This document shows positions 48,888 to 58,006 of a stretch of 64,000 nucleotides of DNA, one piece after another (within the stretch, counting starts at the first letter, position 1; each line of letters starts with the position of its first letter). A program made the position numbers and the translations under genes. The notes beneath the pieces were generated by a model that was not told where the DNA came from, ran no database searches, and saw only the letters and a program-made list of their open reading frames with translations. The DNA comes from Candidatus Aenigmatarchaeota archaeon (GTDB lineage Archaea > Aenigmatarchaeota > Aenigmatarchaeia > CG10238-14), in the NCBI GenBank assembly GCA_026414305.1, contig JAOAJH010000001.1, positions 124,001 to 188,000 on the forward strand. Direction: 5' to 3'.

Positions 48888-50747
48888 ATGCTACCAAAAA
48901 TAGTAATAGAAAACCCTGATTTTAAAAAAGACAAAAAATTAGAATGGATTATAACAAACGGTTTAGGTGGATATGCGTCGTCAACAATATTTAGTATGAA
49001 CACTAGAAAATATCATGGGCTTTTAGTTGCAGGAGATTCTATAAAAAACAGGATGGTTTTACTTTCGAATTTTCAGGAAGAAATTGTTTTTGATTCAAAA
49101 TCATTTGAAATTTCAACAAACAGATACAGTGATGTTTATCATCCGGAAGGATACAAATTTCTTGAAAAATTTGAATTAAACCCATTTCCAAAGTTTTTTT
49201 TCAAAATTAATGGAAAAACTGTAACAAAACAAATATACATGTTTAATGGAATAAATGCTGTTTCAGTTGTTTATGAAATAGAACCAGAAATGAAGCTTTT
49301 ATTAAGGCCTTTGATAGCATTTAGGTCGATGTATGGGATCAACGGTGGAATGAAAACCTTTAATGAGGTTTCAGATAAAAACAGCATAAAAATATTCTCA
49401 GGTAAAGATTTTTTGAACATATGGTCTAATGATTTTACTTTCAATAATATCAATTTAGAACAAAGCAAAAAATGGTATTGGAATTTTCTTTATGAGGTTG
49501 ATAGTGAAAGAGGCGAGGAGTGCATAGAACATCTTTACAATCCTGGTTTTTTTGTAACAGAAAAAAAGACGGCAACAATAACAGCTGATTTTAATTTTGA
49601 CAAGTTTGATGTTTCAAATGAAATAAAAAAAGAATTGAAAAGAAAGAAGAATGTCATACAAAATTTTTTCAAAAATAGCAAATTGAAAAAAGATGAATGG
49701 ATAAAGTGGCTTGTTTTGTCCGCTGACAACCATGTTGTGAAATCAAATGGTCATACATCAATAATTGCAGGGTATCATTGGTTTGGTGAATGGGGTAGGG
49801 ACACGTTTATCTCGCTGCCAGGTTTGTGTTTAAGCACAAAAAGATATAGCGAGGCCAGGGATATAATAAAGTATTATATCTCAAAGCTTAAATTTGGACT
49901 AATACCAAATGAAGTTGATGAAAACTATAATTCTGCCGATGCGTCATTATGGTTGATAAATGCTGTGTATGATTATTATCAACATACAGAAGATATAGAA
50001 TTTGTTATGCAGATTTATGAAAAATTGAGGTCTATAATTTCTTTTTACATGAATGGTACAAATGGAATAAAAATGGATGATGATTTTTTGATTTACAGCA
50101 AAGCTGGTATGACTTGGATGGATGCTTTTGTTGATGGAAAATATGCTACAGCAAGGGAAGGCAAAGCAGTTGAAGTTCAGGCTTTGTGGTATAATGCATT
50201 GAAAATAATGGAGTTTTTTTCAAAGAAAATTGATGGTAAATCATTTTCAAGTTATTCTGTTTTTGCTGAAAAGGTCAGAGAGAGTTTCATAAAAAAGTTT
50301 TGGAACGGAGAATACTTGAATGATACAGATAAAAGCAATGAAATAAGACCAAACCAAATAATAGCTTTTTCATTGCCATTTTCCATGATCAATGGTGAGA
50401 TGAAACAAAATATAATAAAAATTGTCAATGAAAAATTAATGACTAGGTTTGGTTTGAGAACTTTGAACAAAGAGGACAATAAATTTGTAGCAAACTATAG
50501 CGGAAGTTTTAAACAAAGAGATTTAGCATATCACAACGGCACTATTTGGCCTTGGATGTATGGATTATTTACAAGAGATGAAGACAAGTTGAAAGAGTTT
50601 GTTGAAAGAGAAATAAATAGATATGGCTTAGGTTGTATTTCAGAAATAATTGACGCTGACGAACCTTTTGAAAGCAAAGGATGCATATCGCAAGCTTGGA
50701 GTGTTGCAACAATTTTACAGGCTATAACAGAGAAAAACTTTTTATAG
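48888..50747 (+). CDS. Glycogen debranching enzyme (amylo-alpha-1,6-glucosidase)
   Basis: A 619-residue GH133-type protein that removes alpha-1,6 branches. The N-terminal beta domain has WIITNGLGGYASSTIFSMNT and RKYHGLLVAG. The alpha/alpha barrel shows GYHWFGEWGRDTFISLPGL, PNEVDENYNSADASLWLINA, GMTWMDAF, RPNQIIAFSLP and LAYHNGTIWPWMYGLF. This is the archaeal/bacterial single-activity type. It is in the same operon as galT. Loss of a secretion signal implies action on an internal polymer. Confidence 0.92.
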   Translation: MLPKIVIENPDFKKDKKLEWIITNGLGGYASSTIFSMNTRKYHGLLVAGDSIKNRMVLLSNFQEEIVFDSKSFEISTNRYSDVYHPEGYKFLEKFELNPFPKFFFKINGKTVTKQIYMFNGINAVSVVYEIEPEMKLLLRPLIAFRSMYGINGGMKTFNEVSDKNSIKIFSGKDFLNIWSNDFTFNNINLEQSKKWYWNFLYEVDSERGEECIEHLYNPGFFVTEKKTATITADFNFDKFDVSNEIKKELKRKKNVIQNFFKNSKLKKDEWIKWLVLSADNHVVKSNGHTSIIAGYHWFGEWGRDTFISLPGLCLSTKRYSEARDIIKYYISKLKFGLIPNEVDENYNSADASLWLINAVYDYYQHTEDIEFVMQIYEKLRSIISFYMNGTNGIKMDDDFLIYSKAGMTWMDAFVDGKYATAREGKAVEVQALWYNALKIMEFFSKKIDGKSFSSYSVFAEKVRESFIKKFWNGEYLNDTDKSNEIRPNQIIAFSLPFSMINGEMKQNIIKIVNEKLMTRFGLRTLNKEDNKFVANYSGSFKQRDLAYHNGTIWPWMYGLFTRDEDKLKEFVEREINRYGLGCISEIIDADEPFESKGCISQAWSVATILQAITEKNFL

Positions 50748-50779
50748 TTGTGCAACAATTTTTTTTGAAGTGAAAAAAA

Positions 50780-51802
50780 TTGAGAATTGCATTTGTTTAT
50801 AACATCAGGCACAAATATCCAGACCCAAACGATCCTAGAGCTCAATTGGAAACCGATTTTGATGATCCTCAAACTATAGAGGCAATGATTAAAAATATGA
50901 AAGAGTGCGGATTTGATGTTATTCCTATTGAAGCAAATGAAGATGCTTATGAAAAACTGAAAAAAAACAAAAATAAGATCGATTTAGTTTTCAATTATTC
51001 AATGGGTATATATGGAAGAGATAGATATGCGCATTTGCCTGCTATGCTGGAGATGCTTCAAATACCATATACAGGACCATCACCATTGACAGAAGCTTTG
51101 GTGCTTAACAAGGCTAAGGCAAGAGAGATTTTAAAAGCAAGCGGCATAAGTGTTCCAGATTCTCAAGTATTTTATAGAAAAGATCAAAAGCTAAAATCTA
51201 GCTTAAAATTTCCACTTATAGTAAAACCATGCTGTAGAGGATCATCTGCAGGTATAACAAATAGAAGTGTTGTTGAAAACGAGCAGCAGTTAAGAGAACA
51301 AGTGGAATTTGTCATAGACACCTTTGAAGAGCCAGCACTTGTTCAGACTTTTCTTGAAGGAAGGGAATTTTCAATCCCAATGCTAGGAAATCCACCAGAA
51401 ATATTACCTATAATCGAGGTTGATCATTCTGTAACTCCAAAAGGGTATAAGCAAATAGATTCTCTAGAGATAAAATGGATTGTTGAAGAGGAGGACAAGG
51501 AATTTGAAAAGAAGCACTTTATTTGTCCGGCTAAAATAGATAAAAAACTTGAAAAAAAGCTAAAGGATTTGTGTTTAAAAACCTGGGATGCTTTGGATAT
51601 TGTTGATTTATGTAGAATAGATATAAGATGCGATAAAAAAGGAAAGCCTTATGTTCTTGATATAAACACACCTCCTGGATTGATACCACCAGAAGTTTCT
51701 ACGACAAGTTATTTTCCTCTTAGCGCTAGGGTTGCCGGAATCGACTATAAGCAGCTTATAAAGAAAATAGTTCAAAGCGCCGTTGATAGATATACCAGAT
51801 AG
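50780..51802 (+). CDS. D-Ala-D-Ala ligase-like ATP-grasp enzyme (first copy)
   Basis: A 340-residue ATP-grasp ligase. The start is TTG 50780 (MRIAFVYNIRHKYPDP), preceded by GAAGTGA. Visible are YTGPSPLTEALVLNKAKARE, the ATP-binding lysine and glycine-rich loop IVKPCCRGSSAGI, FLEGREFSIPMLGN and the metal-binding RIDIRCDKKGKPYVLDINTP. The Ddl family joins amino acids or similar carboxylates to amines. No peptidoglycan genes are nearby, so D-alanine is not the assured substrate. Position within the glycan island is notable. A second paralogue lies at 58007. Confidence 0.8.
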   Translation: MRIAFVYNIRHKYPDPNDPRAQLETDFDDPQTIEAMIKNMKECGFDVIPIEANEDAYEKLKKNKNKIDLVFNYSMGIYGRDRYAHLPAMLEMLQIPYTGPSPLTEALVLNKAKAREILKASGISVPDSQVFYRKDQKLKSSLKFPLIVKPCCRGSSAGITNRSVVENEQQLREQVEFVIDTFEEPALVQTFLEGREFSIPMLGNPPEILPIIEVDHSVTPKGYKQIDSLEIKWIVEEEDKEFEKKHFICPAKIDKKLEKKLKDLCLKTWDALDIVDLCRIDIRCDKKGKPYVLDINTPPGLIPPEVSTTSYFPLSARVAGIDYKQLIKKIVQSAVDRYTR

Positions 51803-51854
51803 CGTTTTTCTTATAAACATGGATTTAGTTAGTGTTTACTATTAAATAGTAACA

Positions 51855-51863
51855 TTTATATAG
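51855..51863 (+). promoter_or_regulatory. TATA box of the second GH57 gene
   Basis: TTTATATAG lies 23-31 bases before the ATG at 51886, the spacing for a leaderless or nearly leaderless archaeal transcript. A second CTATATAG-like segment overlaps the expected start of transcription. Confidence 0.5.
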
Positions 51864-51885
51864 TGGTTAATACAACTATATAGTA

Positions 51886-53085
51886 ATGACAAATAAGGTA
51901 TTTTGGGCGCCTTTATGGCATATATATCAACCACCTATTCAGACAAAGGAGTGGTTAGTCAGAATAACAAACGAATCTTACAGGCCGATGATAAAGCTAT
52001 ACAAAGATCATCCTACATGCAGATTTACTTTAAACATAAACGCATCTTTAACTGAAAAATTCCAAGAGAATGGGTTAGATGATGTTATAACTGGATTTGC
52101 TGAGCTTGCTGATAGAGGTCAAATGGAATTTGTAAGCACAACAGCATTTCACACAATATGTCCTCTTTTACCAGAAAAGGAGGTGTTAAGGCAGATTAGA
52201 TTAAATGACAAGATAAACAAAAAGGCTTTTGGCAAATCATACAAACCAACAGGCTTTTGGCTTCCTGAAATGGCATATGCTCCTCAAATCACCCCCACAA
52301 TAGCCAAAGCCGGCTACAAATGGATTCCATTGGCCGGCGTGGCTTCTAATGGTCAATGGACTAATAAAAGCTGGCATACAGTTGAACATAATGGACATAA
52401 ACTTCAAGTTGTTTTTAGAGATGATGTTGTCAGTCTTAATATAGGTTTTGGAAGGACAGACAGCAATTTTGTTGATGAATTGTCAAAGCAAAAAGGCACA
52501 TATTGTTTTACAGCTTTGGATGGAGAAACAATAGGACATCATGTAAAGAATATGGTAGATGGAATGAGGATAAATTTGGAAAAGATTTCCAAATCAAATT
52601 CAGTTGAATCAGTTTCTGTCAAAGAAATTTTTGAAATATTTCCTTATGTTGGCAGCATTGATGCTTTTCCTTCAAGCTGGTCAACAACATATGAAGACAT
52701 TCAAAAAGGTAATTATTTTCCTTTGTGGATAGAAAGGCATGAAGAGCCTTTCAAAAGCGTTCATGAGCTAGCTTGGAAACATTTACACTTGCTTATAGAA
52801 GCCACAAATTTTGCTGAAGGCAAGGTTAATGGAGATATAAAACAGAGAAAGCTTTTCTATGAGGCAAGACAGCTTTTGGATAAAGGTGAACACAGCTGCA
52901 TGTATTGGTGGTTTACAAGAGATAAATGGCATAGGGATTCTGTCAGATTTTTAGTTGGATTGGAATTGCAAAACAAAGCATTCATAAAATTGCAACAAGC
53001 GTTTAATGATAGAAATATTACACAAAAAATTGAAGAGGCAAATAAAATAAGAGAAAAAATTTACGAATTGATGTTGAATTCATAG
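51886..53085 (+). CDS. Glycoside hydrolase family 57 enzyme (second copy)
   Basis: A 399-residue GH57 protein distinct from that at 41216. Motif 1 is PLWHIYQPP, the nucleophile Glu128 is in PTGFWLPEMAYA and the catalytic Asp212 in FTALDGETIGHH. It also carries AFPSSWSTTYEDIQKGNYFP and YWWFTRDKWHRDS, which are typical of GH57. No signal peptide. A separate TATA box precedes it. It probably trims or rearranges the same alpha-glucan as the rest of the island; the specific activity cannot be assigned. Confidence 0.88.
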   Translation: MTNKVFWAPLWHIYQPPIQTKEWLVRITNESYRPMIKLYKDHPTCRFTLNINASLTEKFQENGLDDVITGFAELADRGQMEFVSTTAFHTICPLLPEKEVLRQIRLNDKINKKAFGKSYKPTGFWLPEMAYAPQITPTIAKAGYKWIPLAGVASNGQWTNKSWHTVEHNGHKLQVVFRDDVVSLNIGFGRTDSNFVDELSKQKGTYCFTALDGETIGHHVKNMVDGMRINLEKISKSNSVESVSVKEIFEIFPYVGSIDAFPSSWSTTYEDIQKGNYFPLWIERHEEPFKSVHELAWKHLHLLIEATNFAEGKVNGDIKQRKLFYEARQLLDKGEHSCMYWWFTRDKWHRDSVRFLVGLELQNKAFIKLQQAFNDRNITQKIEEANKIREKIYELMLNS

Positions 53086-53093
53086 GTGATTAT

Positions 53094-53504
53094 ATGAAAT
53101 ATAGTAGAGTTGTTTGTTTTGATTCAGGAAGATTGTATATAGGAGAAGGATTTCAAGAAATAGGTAATGTTAATGATATTATGGACTTGTACAATGATGC
53201 TTTAAGGGCTTTAGAATCAAGCAATTTAAATGGAAGATATAAATTTTGCGTAGGTTTTTTCCATAATGGAGATTTTGTGTTATTTTTATATGGAGATAGA
53301 GCTTCAATAGTTAAATATACAACTAAAAGAGCTGGCGAAAGCACAATTTCTTATAAAATCAATATTTTACCAGATGATGCTGAAAGAGATGAAGTGATGA
53401 AAAAAGAGACGCGCAATCAAAATTTGCCAGAATATCCACCTGAATGGAAAATGATCATAATAAAAGATGAATTACATCCAAGTCTAAGACAAAATCTTAA
53501 CTAG
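53094..53504 (+). CDS. Uncharacterised protein downstream of GH57
   Basis: A 136-residue protein 8 bases after the GH57 stop, so probably in the same transcript. It has a mixed alpha/beta look (RVVCFDSGRLYIGEGFQEIG, YKFCVGFFHNGDFVLFLYGD) and a polar tail with YPPEWKMIIIKDELHPS. No family is recognised. It overlaps the convergent DUF763 gene by 21 bases. Confidence 0.6.
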   Translation: MKYSRVVCFDSGRLYIGEGFQEIGNVNDIMDLYNDALRALESSNLNGRYKFCVGFFHNGDFVLFLYGDRASIVKYTTKRAGESTISYKINILPDDAERDEVMKKETRNQNLPEYPPEWKMIIIKDELHPSLRQNLN

Positions 53505-54578
53505 TCTTTTTATAGCTTTGATTTTTTCTGTTTTTTCCAATTTAGCCAATTCAATAGCTTCTTTTAAATTGAGAATGACATCATCATAATGGCTTTTATC
53601 TATTTCAAAAGGTATTTTATCCTTTCCACCTACACAATAAGCGAATTTTGCTGAATCTTTCCAACTTATTTCATTCCCGTAAATTAATTCAGATATCAAA
53701 GCCAGAGATTTAAGTGTTTTCTGACCTATACCTTCAAGTGCAACCAATTCTTCGTAATCTTTAACTTGCAATTCATATGCTTTTTGTAAAGATTGCCACC
53801 CATTTTTGCTTATATCGCTTGATATTATATGATGTCTTTTTGGGAATGTTATTTTTTCAAAATTCTGAAATTCTAAAAGATTTGACTGAAAAGAGAAATA
53901 TTTTTTCAAATGGATAGGATTGTCTTTAACCAAATCAACGCTAGCTTTTCTTATTTCTTTATTTTCTTTGCTTGTCAAGTCAAGAACATTGCTTTCTTTT
54001 ATATTACCAAATATTGACTTGTGTGGCTCTTCAATAAAACTAGTTAATGAAGAAGATGACCAATGATATCTTCTTGCGTATTCATTTTTCATTCCCTGTT
54101 GAATTACGATCCAGTCCCCATTTTCTGTAAATACAAAAGTATGGTGATAAAGTGAATAACCATCTTGCAAACAATTGTTATCTACTTTGGCAGACATTTT
54201 GCTTGCATATTTCAATGTTTCTATTTTTTTATAACCAAGATTAAAAAAATCTGATGTGTTTTCAATTTCCTTTAATGTATCCTTAGAATACTTTCCTTTA
54301 CCTCCAGCAACTTTGATTCCGTCGTCTTTTGAAATAGCAAGTTTTAGTGCAGCGCAAGTAGTTGTTGTTAAACCAGATGACTGCCAATCAAAACCTAAAA
54401 CACAACCAAATGACTGAAACCAAAAAGGATCTGACAACCTTTTCAGAAATTCATCTCTTCCATATTCATATATAATTGCTTCAATTATAGGTTTAGAAAG
54501 ACTGACCATTCTATTAAACAACCATGATGGGGCTTTTCCATAATGCAAAGACAAATCAACAGATCCAGTTTTTTGCAT
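53484..54578 (-). CDS. DUF763 family protein
   Basis: A 364-residue protein matching the DUF763 family found in archaea and some bacteria. Signatures are SVDLSLHYGKAPSWLFNRM, FQSFGCVLGFDWQSSGLTTT, GIKVAGGKGKYSKDTL and RYHWSS. A helix-hairpin-helix-like LVALEGIGQKTLKSLALISE lies near residues 280-300, suggesting DNA contact. The function of the family is not established. Confidence 0.85.
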   Translation of the reverse strand: MQKTGSVDLSLHYGKAPSWLFNRMVSLSKPIIEAIIYEYGRDEFLKRLSDPFWFQSFGCVLGFDWQSSGLTTTTCAALKLAISKDDGIKVAGGKGKYSKDTLKEIENTSDFFNLGYKKIETLKYASKMSAKVDNNCLQDGYSLYHHTFVFTENGDWIVIQQGMKNEYARRYHWSSSSLTSFIEEPHKSIFGNIKESNVLDLTSKENKEIRKASVDLVKDNPIHLKKYFSFQSNLLEFQNFEKITFPKRHHIISSDISKNGWQSLQKAYELQVKDYEELVALEGIGQKTLKSLALISELIYGNEISWKDSAKFAYCVGGKDKIPFEIDKSHYDDVILNLKEAIELAKLEKTEKIKAIKRLVKILS

Positions 54579-54656
54579 AATTTAATTTTAATCCAATAAA
54601 ATTATTCATTTTCCAAAGTAAAGTTTGGATGAAAAATAATAAAAAAAAGAATAAAA

Positions 54657-55559
54657 CTACTCTGCAAATATTGTTAGTATGCTGTTCGAAGTGTTTCCAG
54701 CAGGCATACCCCTTGGCACTAGCACTGTTAAATTGAGTGTGTGGATCATTCCTGACGCAAAGTTTTCCCTTGAAATATATTTTCTTGCTGAACAAGCTGG
54801 TAGTGTTTGATTATAATCCCATTGTGCTACCATTATTCTTGAGCAATCTCTGTATATGTATACGCAGTATTCCTGCAAAGGCCCTGATGAAAATGTCCAT
54901 GAACTCCATTCAGTTGTGTTTGCTTCAAATGTTGCTGCGATTGTGCCAACAGTCATGTCTCTGTTTGGCGATGATAAAGATTCTGCTGACGACTTTATTC
55001 TAAACTCCATTTGGCTGCCGTTCAAACATTGACCAACAGTTGCACTATCATTGAAATTCCACAAATATATGTCAGTGAAATTCCTAAAATATCCCCATGA
55101 TACAGCGTCTGCTGGATTCAAAGTCATGTATGTTGGTTGTTGAGTTTCATTCCATTCAATTCTGTTGACAAATCTATAGCCTGCTTCACCTGTTTCATTT
55201 TTCATCACTAAAAACGATCCCGCAGCATATAATGTAGGATTACCTTTTCCTATCGGATTTGTTGTCTCCACTGCAAATGAATTTATATTCGACCACAATC
55301 TTGTGAAATTGACTGAACCTGTGTTTTGTACGCTTAAACTTTTATAATCAGCTTCGTATGTGGGTACAATATTTAACCACTCTAGTGCAGCTGGTGTCAC
55401 TGTTATTTCTGACAATGCACTTATGTTCATTGATATTATAACTGTGTCATTTGTTAATGCGTATGTTGTTTTCATTTGGCTTATATATGCTAAGGTTAAT
55501 ATCAAAAACAAAAAAACTACAAAATAGCCAATAGACAAGTCTTGTTTTATCTGTTTCAC
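54657..55559 (-). CDS. Secreted, sequon-rich surface protein
   Basis: A 300-residue protein with an N-terminal membrane helix or signal (YFVVFLFLILTLAYISQM) and a beta-rich outer part. About a dozen N-X-S/T sequons (for example NFT, NET, NGS, NTT, NQT) suggest dense N-glycosylation. The segment NITVTPAALEWLNIVP-like (here ITVTPAALEWLNIVP) opens the mature part. Two or three cysteine pairs are present. No family is recognised; a pilin, S-layer or adhesion role is possible. The ATG has GGGGTGAAACAG nearby as binding site. Confidence 0.6.
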   Translation of the reverse strand: MKQIKQDLSIGYFVVFLFLILTLAYISQMKTTYALTNDTVIISMNISALSEITVTPAALEWLNIVPTYEADYKSLSVQNTGSVNFTRLWSNINSFAVETTNPIGKGNPTLYAAGSFLVMKNETGEAGYRFVNRIEWNETQQPTYMTLNPADAVSWGYFRNFTDIYLWNFNDSATVGQCLNGSQMEFRIKSSAESLSSPNRDMTVGTIAATFEANTTEWSSWTFSSGPLQEYCVYIYRDCSRIMVAQWDYNQTLPACSARKYISRENFASGMIHTLNLTVLVPRGMPAGNTSNSILTIFAE

Positions 55560-55637
55560 CCCCTAAAAAATGAAGATATAAAAATTATCTTAAATTTTAT
55601 TTATAAAAATTTATATTTTAAATTATATAATTTTCTA

Positions 55638-56582
55638 TTAACCAACAAAATTCAGCGCAATTTTCAAAGCATCTTTTTCGTTTTTTGCCCCGTTGACGAT
55701 GACCCTACCGTCTTTAAACAACGTTATATTTAATTTGCCTTTATTTATATGAATCAAAAATTTTGACTTTGTTTTGAACTTAAATTTACTAAAGTTGATT
55801 TTCCTGTTTGTATTAATTTGGAATGTGTTGCTGCAAATTCTTGTTATTTGACTGTTTTTTTTACCGGTCAAATACTCAAATCTTTTTTTAACACAGCATT
55901 CACATTTTCTATTCTTTTTAACAATATATTCAAAAAATTTGGATTTTGAAATGTCTGCTATAAAAAAACCTGGTCTTTTTCCGTACAAAACATAGTTTAT
56001 TATGTTGGTTGCTTGTTTTGAAGATAAAAAGTATGCTATTGGCATTAATAATCCATGAAGTTCGCAAGTTTCCAAATTTTCTGGAATTTTCATGAAGCAT
56101 TTTAGGCATGCATGATCTGGTATTATTCCAAATGCAAATCCATTTGATTTGATTACGGCTGTGTAAAACCATGGTTTTCTGTTTTTAACACAAAATTCAT
56201 TCAAAAGCATTCGAGTTTCTATGTTATCAGTAGCATCTATTATTATATCGGAATCTGAAAGTATTTTGTCTATATTTATGTAATTTAGATCAGTAGCAAA
56301 CTTTGATATCTCTATTTTGCTGTTTATTTCTTTTAGTCTCGATTCAACAGCCTCAACTTTGGCTAAACCTATGTCACTTTGCCTAAAATTTTGATTATCT
56401 ATGTTGTTTTCTTCAACAAAATCTCTGTCTATTATCTTTATTTTTGTAAATCCAGATCTTGCTAGAATCTCTGCTAGAATGCTTCCAATTGACCCAACAC
56501 CAACTATGGCTAATTTTGTTTTTGATAGCTTTTTCATTGACTTAATACCTAAAAGTTTTGTTTGACGTTGAAATCTTTTCAT
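55638..56582 (-). CDS. E1-like adenylyltransferase (ThiF/MoeB/HesA family)
   Basis: A 314-residue protein that should adenylate a C-terminal carboxylate, classically of a ubiquitin-like protein such as SAMP, MoaD or ThiS. The nucleotide-binding loop is LAIVGVGSIGSILAEIL, then IKIIDRDFVEENNIDNQNF and DIIIDATDNIETRMLLN. Zinc cysteines are CLKC and CECC. The likely catalytic Cys lies in ETCELHGLLMPIA. The C-terminal LFKDGRVIVNGAKNEKDAL is typical of archaeal members. It is the last gene of a minus-strand group with PP-loop and ATP-grasp enzymes. Confidence 0.85.
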   Translation of the reverse strand: MKRFQRQTKLLGIKSMKKLSKTKLAIVGVGSIGSILAEILARSGFTKIKIIDRDFVEENNIDNQNFRQSDIGLAKVEAVESRLKEINSKIEISKFATDLNYINIDKILSDSDIIIDATDNIETRMLLNEFCVKNRKPWFYTAVIKSNGFAFGIIPDHACLKCFMKIPENLETCELHGLLMPIAYFLSSKQATNIINYVLYGKRPGFFIADISKSKFFEYIVKKNRKCECCVKKRFEYLTGKKNSQITRICSNTFQINTNRKINFSKFKFKTKSKFLIHINKGKLNITLFKDGRVIVNGAKNEKDALKIALNFVG

Positions 56583-56604
56583 TAAAACAAAATTGCATTA
56601 AAAA

Positions 56605-57960
56605 TTAAAATAAGTTTTCAAGCTCTTCTTTGTAGATGCTTAGAATATTACTCTTATACTCTTTTGGTATTGTTTTTGGCTCAAAAATACCAAAAAACTC
56701 ATTGATCAACTCATCCTCTCTTTGTTTAGCTTCATTCAAATACCTTTTTTTAAACAATTCAATTGCTTTGCCTTTTTGTCCGTTCCTATATGCTAAATAA
56801 AATGCAAAAAGTTGTTCATCTCTACCAAGTCCAGAATAGTCGTAGACAACTGCATTTTCTGTTTTTCCATTGAATATTGAAAAATTGTTCATGAAGTTTT
56901 TGCTGAAAAGGTCTTTTTTGAACCCTACAAGCTTAGGATCTATACCTATCGCTTTGAAAAAAAGGTAAATTCTTGCACACTTTGTACAATAATGACACCA
57001 TCTGTCGCTTGAATTGATGTTATCTGGAAAGCAAGAAAATTGAAATTTTGCAACATCAGGATACCTGTTATGAAGTATTTTCATTATTGCTATTTCGTTT
57101 AAAGGCTCTACTATTGAAAAGACAGAAACATTTTCATTTGTTATCAACCTTATAATGTTGTTTAAATCTACCATAAATTTGACACTTTGGTCAAAAACTG
57201 GATATGTTTTGTAGCCATTTTGGTTGAAATAGTAATTGTTGCAGCTTTTTTCATTTCCAAGAAGAATAAACTTTTTGAGATTGTGATTTATCAAAGGGAG
57301 TGAAGCTAAAGTATATTCGGTTAGCTGATTGCCATATCCCCAATTAGTGTTTGATTTTGCATCTATTTTTTCTGCAATATTCAAATATTCAAGCGTATTT
57401 TTCACAAAGTTTATTTTTTGGTTAAATTTTTTCTTGAAATTTGTTGCAAGTATTTTTTTCAGCTTGAATTCAGTTTCTTCTCTTGAGCCATGAAAATATG
57501 TGAGTTCAGTTTCTATTCCTATTTCTCTGCATACACCAAATGTTAAAAGACTTTCTTTACCAAAAGTAAAATTTATTGATGCACCGTCAAGGCCACTTGC
57601 TTCCCATTTTGGAAGTTTTGCTTCTATGTTTTCAAAATAAAATTCCATATTGTAATATTTCTTTATTATTTCACTTGTATCTTTTTTTTCTATATCAGAA
57701 AAGTTAGGTATGTCACCCAGCACAATTTCCTTGAAAAAATTTTTCAGCAATGGTTCTGATGTGTTGTATTTTATAGAATCATCATCAAAAAAAAGAGGTA
57801 AATGAAAGGTTGACAAAAATGAAATATTGTCAAGTAAAAAACCCTTCATTTCATTGTTTAACCCAGACCAAATAGATTTGGAATAATTTAATTCATAATT
57901 TTTTTTGTTAAATTTGATTTTAATTCCGTTTTTTGTTATTTTAGAATTAATATTGATCAT
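56605..57960 (-). CDS. PP-loop-type ATPase, possibly MurL-like epimerase
   Basis: A 451-residue protein with the PP-loop-like motif INFTFGKESLLTFGVCREIG (about 128-147) and a C-terminal cysteine cluster WCHYCTKCARIYLFFKAIG. The combination recalls MurL, the ATP-dependent epimerase of UDP-MurNAc-L-Ala-L-Glu in some bacteria, but the match is from memory of motifs only. Other PP-loop enzymes activate carboxyl or amide groups through adenylation. It sits 46 bases after a Ddl-like ligase and 22 bases before the E1-like gene, which suggests one pathway. Confidence 0.55.
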   Translation of the reverse strand: MININSKITKNGIKIKFNKKNYELNYSKSIWSGLNNEMKGFLLDNISFLSTFHLPLFFDDDSIKYNTSEPLLKNFFKEIVLGDIPNFSDIEKKDTSEIIKKYYNMEFYFENIEAKLPKWEASGLDGASINFTFGKESLLTFGVCREIGIETELTYFHGSREETEFKLKKILATNFKKKFNQKINFVKNTLEYLNIAEKIDAKSNTNWGYGNQLTEYTLASLPLINHNLKKFILLGNEKSCNNYYFNQNGYKTYPVFDQSVKFMVDLNNIIRLITNENVSVFSIVEPLNEIAIMKILHNRYPDVAKFQFSCFPDNINSSDRWCHYCTKCARIYLFFKAIGIDPKLVGFKKDLFSKNFMNNFSIFNGKTENAVVYDYSGLGRDEQLFAFYLAYRNGQKGKAIELFKKRYLNEAKQREDELINEFFGIFEPKTIPKEYKSNILSIYKEELENLF

Positions 57961-58006
57961 ATTTATTAATTGGTAAATGTTAAATTTAAATTTTTTTTGT
58001 TAAATT

